19,628 bases of DNA from RUG13091 sp963619935 (lineage in GTDB: Bacteria > Bacillota_I > Bacilli_A > RFN20 > CAG-826): positions 1-19,628 of the forward strand of contig CAVEYA010000030.1 in NCBI GenBank assembly GCA_963619935.1. The letters run 5' to 3'. How positions within the stretch are numbered: position 1 is the first letter of the stretch; each line of letters opens with the position of its first letter. A program made the position numbers and the translations under genes. This document shows, piece by piece, positions 13,861-19,628 of the stretch. The notes under the pieces were generated by a model. That model ran no database searches, was not told where the DNA came from, and worked only from the letters and a program-made list of their open reading frames with translations.

Positions 13861-16194
13861 ATGGCTGATAAAAAGCAGACATTAACACTTCCACTCCTCA
13901 TTGCTAGAGCATTAGTAGTCTTTCCAGGCAGTCAACAAATAATTGACGCTGGAAGGGCTATTTCCGTAAACGCGGTTAATGCTGCTAAAAATGAAAGTGA
14001 TTCATTGCTATTTTTAACTACCCAAATTGAAGCTAGTAATGATAATCCTACCGATAAAGATATCTATAAAGTCGGTAATTTGTGCCGTATCATTGGTATT
14101 ACTGAACGCCCTAATCATCTAAGAGTGCGCGTTGAGGTTATTGAAAGAGTTGAACTCTCTCAAATTTCTTTTGATAAAAAGAACGGTTATTTTGTAGCTA
14201 CTGGTGAAGAAAAACCATTTACTACCCCAAATGCTAATTTAAATACCGCAATGATTAAAGGTATTACTCAAATCTTAGAAAAAATGCCTGGTGTTTTAGC
14301 AAGAATGCCAAAAACTGTTGCTAATCAAATTTCTAAAGGCGATAACGCAGTTAACATTTGCTATTCTATTGTTTCAAATATTGATGCTGAAACAGCAGTT
14401 AAACAATCCATCTTAGAAACCAATGATGCTTTTGAACTTTTTCAAAAAGCAGCTGGTCTTTTAAATGGTGAATCGGAAAAAAATAAAATTGAACATGATA
14501 TCTCAGAGACAGTCAGAGAAAATTCGGAAAAAGCACAAAAAGAGTATTTCTTAAGAGAAAAACTTAAAGCTATTAAGAAAGAATTAGGTGAAAATCCCGA
14601 AGACTCTAATTCCCCTGATTCAATTTTAGAAAAATTGGATAAATATCCATACCCAGATAATATTAAAGCAAAAGTTAAAGCAGAAATTAAAAAATATGAA
14701 ATGATGCCACAAGGCTCATTAGAAGCTGCTTTAATACAAAGTTATCTTGATGTCTTAATGAGTGTCCCATGGTGGCAAAAAACCGAAGATAATGACTCTT
14801 TAGAGAATGTTGAAAAGATTTTAGATGAAGACCATTATGGTTTAGAGAATCCAAAGAAAAGAATTATTGAATATTTAGCAGTTAAAAAATTGACTGGTAA
14901 CTTAAAATCCCCAATTCTTTGCTTTTATGGGCCTCCAGGAACTGGTAAAACTTCTTTAGGTAAGAGCATTGCTCGTGCTTTAGGTAGAAAATTCTTTAAA
15001 GCATCCTTAGGTGGTATTTCTGATGAAGCAGAAATAAGAGGACACAGACGTACTTATGTTGGTAGTTTACCTGGACGTATTATTCAAGGTATGCGCAAAG
15101 CTGGTGTGACTAATCCAGTTTTCCTTCTTGATGAAGTTGATAAACTAGCAAGTTCATATAAAGGCGATCCTGCAAGTGCGTTATTAGAAGTTCTTGATCC
15201 GGAACAAAATACGCAATTCAATGATAACTATTTAGAAGAACCTTATGATTTAAGCGATGTCTTATTCATTTGTACTGCTAACTATTTGGAAAATATTCCT
15301 GGTCCATTAAGAGATAGATTGGAACTAATTCCATTATCTTCTTATACTGAACTTGAAAAAGTGCAAATTGCTAAAAATCATTTGATTAAAAAGCAAACTG
15401 AACTCAATGGTTTAAAGAAAAGCCAAGCTTCCTTTACTGAAGGAGCGATTAAATTAATCATTCGTTCATACACTGCAGAAGCGGGTGTGCGTGATTTAGA
15501 AAGAAAGATTGCTTCTTGCTTAAGAAAAGTAGCGGTTGCTATTGTTAAAGACCCATCTATCAAAACAATTAAAGTTGATGAAAAGAAAGTACGCGAATAT
15601 CTTGGTGTGCCAATCTTTGAAAATAGTAAAAAGGAAAGTAAACCTCAAATCGGGGTTGTGACTGGCCTTGCTTATACTGAATTTGGTGGTGATATCTTAC
15701 CAATTGAAGTAAATTACTTCAAAGGTAAGGGTTCACTTATCTTAACTGGCCATTTAGGCGACGTGATGAAAGAAAGCGCTTCTATTGCTTTAGACTATGT
15801 AAAGAGTAATGCAGAACACTTTAATATTAATCCTGATCTTCTTGGTGACATTGATATTCATATCCATGTTCCAGAAGGAGCGGTGCCAAAAGATGGACCA
15901 AGCGCTGGTGTAGCTATTACGACCGCGATTATTTCTTGCTTATCTAAAACACCTGTTAATCCAGATGTCGCTATGACTGGGGAAGTCACTTTACGTGGTA
16001 ACGCTTTACCAATTGGTGGCTTAAGAGAAAAATCATTAGCTGCACTACGTAGTGGTATTAAAACCATTATTGTGCCAGAACAAAATAAGAAAGATGTAGA
16101 TGAACTTCCAAAGGAAGTTAAAGAAACTCTTAATATTGTCTACATGAAAACTGTAGATGACGCGATTAAAGTAGCTTTGGTGAAGAATGATTAA
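13861..16194 (+). CDS. lon: Lon ATP-dependent serine protease (LonA type)
   Basis: The 777-residue cytosolic protease is complete. It has a LonN substrate-recognition domain (about 8-205, starting LTLPLLIARALVVFPG), a coiled-coil linker (about 215-245), an AAA+ module with Walker A GPPGTGKT (357-364) and Walker B VFLLDEVD (420-427), and a protease domain with catalytic Ser681 in DGPSAG and Lys724 in LREKSLAALR. It forms hexameric rings that unfold and degrade damaged and regulatory proteins. AAGGAGG precedes the ATG, 22 bases after tig with no terminator between, so the two are co-transcribed. The end overlaps engB by 8 bases. The start of the N domain (LLIARALVVFPG) is slightly unlike the common LPLRxxVVFPG. 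Confidence 0.97.
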   Translation: MADKKQTLTLPLLIARALVVFPGSQQIIDAGRAISVNAVNAAKNESDSLLFLTTQIEASNDNPTDKDIYKVGNLCRIIGITERPNHLRVRVEVIERVELSQISFDKKNGYFVATGEEKPFTTPNANLNTAMIKGITQILEKMPGVLARMPKTVANQISKGDNAVNICYSIVSNIDAETAVKQSILETNDAFELFQKAAGLLNGESEKNKIEHDISETVRENSEKAQKEYFLREKLKAIKKELGENPEDSNSPDSILEKLDKYPYPDNIKAKVKAEIKKYEMMPQGSLEAALIQSYLDVLMSVPWWQKTEDNDSLENVEKILDEDHYGLENPKKRIIEYLAVKKLTGNLKSPILCFYGPPGTGKTSLGKSIARALGRKFFKASLGGISDEAEIRGHRRTYVGSLPGRIIQGMRKAGVTNPVFLLDEVDKLASSYKGDPASALLEVLDPEQNTQFNDNYLEEPYDLSDVLFICTANYLENIPGPLRDRLELIPLSSYTELEKVQIAKNHLIKKQTELNGLKKSQASFTEGAIKLIIRSYTAEAGVRDLERKIASCLRKVAVAIVKDPSIKTIKVDEKKVREYLGVPIFENSKKESKPQIGVVTGLAYTEFGGDILPIEVNYFKGKGSLILTGHLGDVMKESASIALDYVKSNAEHFNINPDLLGDIDIHIHVPEGAVPKDGPSAGVAITTAIISCLSKTPVNPDVAMTGEVTLRGNALPIGGLREKSLAALRSGIKTIIVPEQNKKDVDELPKEVKETLNIVYMKTVDDAIKVALVKND

Positions 16195-16762
16195 TTTTAA
16201 GAATTCCACATTTATCAAATCAGCACCTAGTGTGTCTGAAAGACCTTCGGGACAACTCCCGGAGGTTTTGATAGTGGGAAAATCAAATGTTGGTAAATCT
16301 TCTTTGATTAATGCTTTATGCCAAAAGAAATCTTTAGCGTTCACTTCTAGCAAACCTGGCCACACTAAATTATTAAATTATTACAATATTGATGAAAAAT
16401 TCTATTTAGTAGACGCTCCTGGATATGGCTATGCTAAAGGAGGGGTGGATTTAGATCGTTTATTTGGCAAAATGATGGATGAATATTTTGACCATAATGA
16501 ATATCTTAAATTAGTGCTTATTTTGTTAGATGCAAGAAGAGAATTTAAAGAGAATGACTTAGATATTGTTAATTTTCTTAAAGAAAATCAAATTCCTTAT
16601 TTTGTGGTTATTACAAAATTTGATAAGGTGAACCAAAAAGAAAAAGCTAAATTAGATAAACATTTAAAGGAAATTGGTATTCTAGAAAATGTATTCTATA
16701 CTTCTGCATTAGAAATAAAAACATTAGATAAATTAAAAAAATCACTTGAAGAAACGATTTAA
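16187..16762 (+). CDS. engB: EngB/YsxC ribosome-biogenesis GTPase
   Basis: The 191-residue TRAFAC-class GTPase shows G1 GKSNVGKSS (31-39), a G2 region TSSKPGHTK (53-61), G3 DAPGYG (76-81), G4 TKFD (143-146) and G5 TSA (172-174). The length equals the family norm (about 195). In Bacillus subtilis YsxC is essential and helps late assembly of the 50S subunit; it also follows lon there, so gene order is conserved. The ATG lies inside the end of lon (8-base overlap) with only a weak GGTGAAG ahead, so translation is coupled. No intrinsic terminator follows before the valS T-box promoter. Confidence 0.95.
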   Translation: MINFKNSTFIKSAPSVSERPSGQLPEVLIVGKSNVGKSSLINALCQKKSLAFTSSKPGHTKLLNYYNIDEKFYLVDAPGYGYAKGGVDLDRLFGKMMDEYFDHNEYLKLVLILLDARREFKENDLDIVNFLKENQIPYFVVITKFDKVNQKEKAKLDKHLKEIGILENVFYTSALEIKTLDKLKKSLEETI

Positions 16763-16765
16763 TCA

Positions 16766-16793
16766 ATGACATTTTTAAAAGAAAATGTATAAT
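16766..16793 (+). promoter_or_regulatory. Promoter of the valS T-box transcript
   Basis: ATGACA (16766-16771), a 16-base spacer, then a perfect TATAAT (16788-16793). The start of transcription would be near 16800. An inverted repeat ACATTTT/AAAATGT (16769-16775 and 16782-16788) fills the spacer; it is AT-only apart from its ends and may be chance. Confidence 0.7.
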
Positions 16794-16799
16794 TATGTT

Positions 16800-16996
16800 G
16801 TCCGTTGAAAAAGAGGAGTAACTAAACACTCTGATTATAGAGAGCTGAGGATGGTGGAAGCTTGGCATTAGAAATTAGTGAAGTCGCTTTAGAGGAAACG
16901 TTTGCCTGACGAAATAGGTTAATGAAGTGCGTTATTAATTAACGAACTAAGGTGGTACCGCGCAATTGCGTCCTTAGAATAGGACGTTTTTATTTT
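16800..16996 (+). promoter_or_regulatory. T-box leader (tRNA-Val-sensing riboswitch) of valS
   Basis: The leader carries the conserved T-box AAGGTGGTACCGCG (16949-16962). Its bulge TGGT (16953-16956) can pair with the ACCA end of uncharged tRNA. Stem I parts are visible: AGAGAGCTGAGG and GGTGGAAGC (16840-16862), then GAAGTCGC. In this last motif GTC (16883-16885) fits as a valine specifier read by the GAC anticodon. CTAAGG (16947-16952) can pair with CCTTAG (16972-16977) to form the antiterminator, which excludes the terminator hairpin. When valyl-tRNA is scarce, transcription continues into valS. The specifier position was placed by eye. Confidence 0.92.
16969..16996 (+). terminator. Conditional terminator of the valS T-box
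   Basis: CGTCCT (16969-16974) pairs with AGGACG (16981-16986) around a 6-base loop, followed by TTTTTATTTT. Its left arm overlaps the antiterminator partner CCTTAG, giving the expected mutually exclusive structures. Confidence 0.88.
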
Positions 16997-17013
16997 ATTT
17001 AGGAGGACGTTAT

Positions 17014-19605
17014 ATGCTCGATAAAAGATATGACCCACATAAGGTTGAAGAAGGGAAATACGAAAATTGGAAAGCTAAAGGCTATTTCACTGCTGGTGAT
17101 AAGACTAAACAAGCTTTTTCTATGGTGATTCCGCCACCAAATGTAACTGGTAAGTTACATATTGGACATGCTTGGGACACAACCATTCAAGATATTATTG
17201 CCCGTTATAAACGCATGAAAGGCTATGATATGCTCTGGCTTCCAGGTATGGATCATGCCGGTATTGCTACTCAAGCTAAAGTCATGGAGAAACTAGTGAA
17301 AAATGGTGTTGATGTAACCAAGATATCACGTGATGAGTTTTTAAAATATGCCTGGGGTTGGAAAGAAGAATATGCTAATTCTATCCATGAGCAATGGGCA
17401 AAAATGGGCCTTTCATTAGATTATTCTAGAGAAAGATTTACTCTTGATGAAGGTTTAAACTATGCGGTTAGAACTGTATTTGTTACTTTATATAATAAAG
17501 GATTAATATATCAAGGCGAAAGAATCATTAACTGGGATCCTGTCCAACAAACAGCGTTAAGTAATATTGAAGTTATTCACCAAGATGATCCTGGTCAGAT
17601 GTTTTATTTCCGCTATCCAATCGTGGGCACTGATGAATATTTAATTGTGGCCACAACTCGTCCAGAAACAATGTTTGGTGATGCTTGTGTGGTTGTTAAT
17701 CCAAAAGATGAAAGATACACAAAATATATTGGAATGAAGGTTATAAATCCTGCTAATCATGAAGAGATTCCAATTATTGCGGATGAATATGTTGATATTG
17801 AATTTGGCACCGGTGCGATGAAATGTACTCCAGCACACGACCCAAATGACTTTATCATCGGTAAAAAGTATAACTTACCAATGCCTGTCATTTTTAACAA
17901 AAATGCTACCATGAATCATTTATGTGGTAACTATGAAGGTATGGATCGTTTTGAATGCCGTAAAGTTCTTGTTGAAAATATTAAAAAAGAAGGCAACTTT
18001 GTGAAAATTGAAAACATCGTTCACCCAGTTGGCCATTCTGAAAGAAATAATTGTGTTGTTGAACCAATGCTTTCTAAACAATGGTTTGTGCGCATGCGCC
18101 CATTAGCGGAACAAGCATTAGCAAATCAAAAGAGCGATAATAAAGTTAACTTTGTACCAGAAAGATTTGAAAAAGTTTTCACCCAATGGATGGAAAATGT
18201 TGATGACTGGTGTGTTTCTCGTCAATTATGGTGGGGCCACCGTATTCCTGCTTATTATAATAAGCATACTGGTGAGGTTAAAGTTTTAATGGATCCACCA
18301 GAAGATATGGAAAATTGGGAACAAGAAAGTGATGTTCTTGATACTTGGTTCTCTTCAGGCTTATGGCCATTCTCCACATTAGGCTGGCCAAATAAGACTG
18401 CTGATTTTGAAAGATATTTCCCAACTAATGTATTAGTTACTGGTTATGATATCATTTTCTTCTGGGTTTCTCGTATGATTTTCCAATCTTTGGAAATGAA
18501 TCACCAAATTCCATTTAAAGAAGTTGTTATTCATGGGTTAGTGCGTGATGAACAAGGCCGTAAAATGTCTAAATCATTAGGTAATGGTGTTGACCCAATT
18601 CAAGTCATTGACGAATATGGGGCTGATGCACTTCGTTATTTCTTAACTACTAACTCAACACCAGGACAAGATATGCGTTATATCCAAGAAAAAGTTGTTG
18701 CGGCTAGTAACTACTTAAATAAAATATGGAATTCTGCACGTTATGTGTTAAGTGTTTTACCAGAGAACTTCAAAGAAGTTGAAGTATGTGATAAAGATTA
18801 TTCTCCATTAGATCAATGGATTGTTAATCGCTTAGAAAAAACAATTAAATCCGTCACTGTTAATATGGATAAATATGACTTTAATGCTGCAAGCAGTCAT
18901 TTATATAACTTTGTTTACGATGATTTTTGCTCTCAATACTTAGAAATGAGTAAAGTTGCTTTATCATCTAGTGATGAACAAGTAAAAAATGTAACTTATC
19001 AAGTATTATTCAAATGCTTAAAAGACATTATTTTATTAATTTATCCATATACTCCATTTATTGCAGAAGAACTTTATTTAAATTTACCAGAACATAAAGA
19101 ATCTATTATGTTAGAAGCGTATCCAAAATATGAAGAAAATAAGATTCATAGTGAAGTTGATAAACAAATTGATGTCTTATTCTCCATTATCCGTGACGTG
19201 CGTAATTATAAGATTGAAAATAAAATTGCACCAAATGCATGCTTAGATTTATCTTTAAACTTGCGTATTACAATGTTTAATGATTACGAAACATATTTGA
19301 AGAGATTTACTTTTAGTAATATTAAACATGTTGGTGAAGATATTGTTCATATGCGTGGTGAATTAAAGATTTATGATAATGCTGATTTATTAATTGTTAA
19401 TGAAGCAGGAAAAGATGAGATTTTAGCCCGTATTAATAAGGAAATCGCACAAGAGATAGCAGAAATTGAAAGATGCGAAAAGATGCTTAGTAATCCAAAT
19501 TTCGTAAACAAAGCTCCTGAAGCTAAAGTTAATTCCGAAAAAGAAAAATTAGCCAAGCATCAAGAAAACTTATCTTCTTTAAAGGATAAAATTGCAAAAC
19601 TCTAA
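17014..19605 (+). CDS. valS: Valyl-tRNA synthetase
   Basis: This complete 863-residue class Ia synthetase charges tRNA-Val with valine in the cytosol. It has PPPNVTGKLHIGH with the HIGH motif (49-52) and the CP1 editing domain marked by ATTRPETMFGDA, which removes mischarged threonine. KMSKS is at 517-521, an anticodon-binding helical domain follows (about 600-760), and a C-terminal coiled-coil arm (about 800-863, rich in Glu and Lys) contacts the tRNA elbow. AGGAGG (17001-17006) lies 7 bases before the ATG. Expression is controlled by the T-box leader. The length is close to that of Bacillus ValS (about 880). Confidence 0.97.
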   Translation: MLDKRYDPHKVEEGKYENWKAKGYFTAGDKTKQAFSMVIPPPNVTGKLHIGHAWDTTIQDIIARYKRMKGYDMLWLPGMDHAGIATQAKVMEKLVKNGVDVTKISRDEFLKYAWGWKEEYANSIHEQWAKMGLSLDYSRERFTLDEGLNYAVRTVFVTLYNKGLIYQGERIINWDPVQQTALSNIEVIHQDDPGQMFYFRYPIVGTDEYLIVATTRPETMFGDACVVVNPKDERYTKYIGMKVINPANHEEIPIIADEYVDIEFGTGAMKCTPAHDPNDFIIGKKYNLPMPVIFNKNATMNHLCGNYEGMDRFECRKVLVENIKKEGNFVKIENIVHPVGHSERNNCVVEPMLSKQWFVRMRPLAEQALANQKSDNKVNFVPERFEKVFTQWMENVDDWCVSRQLWWGHRIPAYYNKHTGEVKVLMDPPEDMENWEQESDVLDTWFSSGLWPFSTLGWPNKTADFERYFPTNVLVTGYDIIFFWVSRMIFQSLEMNHQIPFKEVVIHGLVRDEQGRKMSKSLGNGVDPIQVIDEYGADALRYFLTTNSTPGQDMRYIQEKVVAASNYLNKIWNSARYVLSVLPENFKEVEVCDKDYSPLDQWIVNRLEKTIKSVTVNMDKYDFNAASSHLYNFVYDDFCSQYLEMSKVALSSSDEQVKNVTYQVLFKCLKDIILLIYPYTPFIAEELYLNLPEHKESIMLEAYPKYEENKIHSEVDKQIDVLFSIIRDVRNYKIENKIAPNACLDLSLNLRITMFNDYETYLKRFTFSNIKHVGEDIVHMRGELKIYDNADLLIVNEAGKDEILARINKEIAQEIAEIERCEKMLSNPNFVNKAPEAKVNSEKEKLAKHQENLSSLKDKIAKL

Positions 19606-19628
19606 TAAATATTATTAAAAATGATTAA

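Noticed and set aside
16769..16788. ACATTTT/AAAATGT hairpin as terminator of engB
   Set aside because: The stem is nearly all A-T and has no T tract after it; it falls in the spacer of the valS promoter and may be chance.
1..19628. Insertion sequences, CRISPR arrays, tRNA genes, prophage or defence systems
   Set aside because: No transposase, spaced repeat array, tRNA-like cloverleaf or phage/defence gene was seen; the genes look like ordinary chromosomal content.
19606..19628. Terminator after valS
   Set aside because: Only 23 AT-rich bases remain, with no stem; any terminator lies outside the window.

Overview
The window is an ordinary stretch of chromosome from an AT-rich, Gram-positive-type bacterium. 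Most ribosome binding sites are strong GGAGG types. There is a Bacillota-type T-box leader before valS, promoters of the TTGACA/TATAAT kind, and U-tailed intrinsic terminators. Tryptophan is written TGG in every gene I read, so the Mycoplasma code (TGA = Trp) is unlikely. Low GC, compact genes and the tig-lon-engB-valS order fit an uncultured gut Bacilli/Erysipelotrichia or RF39/Acholeplasma-like lineage; this placement is an inference. I see no mobile element, CRISPR array, tRNA or rRNA. No gene-free stretch exceeds 300 bases: the longest are 251 bases (T-box leader, 16763-17013) and 235 bases (divergent promoter region, 9845-10079).

Left part (1-6104, all on +). The end of a membrane-protein gene and its terminator come first. 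Then come a compact six-helix formate/nitrite-transporter-family protein and a zinc-ribbon membrane protein, each followed by a terminator. Next is a five-gene operon with only 1-3 bases between genes. It holds a G3E (CobW/ZNG1-type) GTPase with a very His/Cys-rich insertion, a second divergent G3E GTPase with a YcgQ/DUF1980-like C-terminal domain, an ASCH domain fused to a DUF3737 beta-helix, a PatB/MalY-type C-S lyase, and a 73-residue protein. This is the most unusual part of the window. It reads as a metal-handling (probably zinc) module tied to thiol/sulfur chemistry and to two poorly understood domains.

Middle part (6105-11464). A membrane-anchored alpha/beta hydrolase overlaps a small membrane protein; this pair may be transcribed without a leader. 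On the - strand a lipoprotein M6-type metalloprotease overlaps a YggS-type PLP-homeostasis protein, and the two converging units share one terminator. Divergently on +, an MgtC/SapB family protein is followed two bases later by the tRNA t6A enzyme TsaC/YwlC.

Right part (11465-19628, all on +). A helical-repeat protein (possibly DUF3196) is followed by the proteostasis/ribosome cluster tig (trigger factor), lon (ATP-dependent protease) and engB/ysxC (ribosome-assembly GTPase), under a strong promoter. After that come a T-box leader with a GUC (valine) specifier and a complete valS. Several promoters carry inverted or direct repeats over the -35/-10 region, which may be operators.
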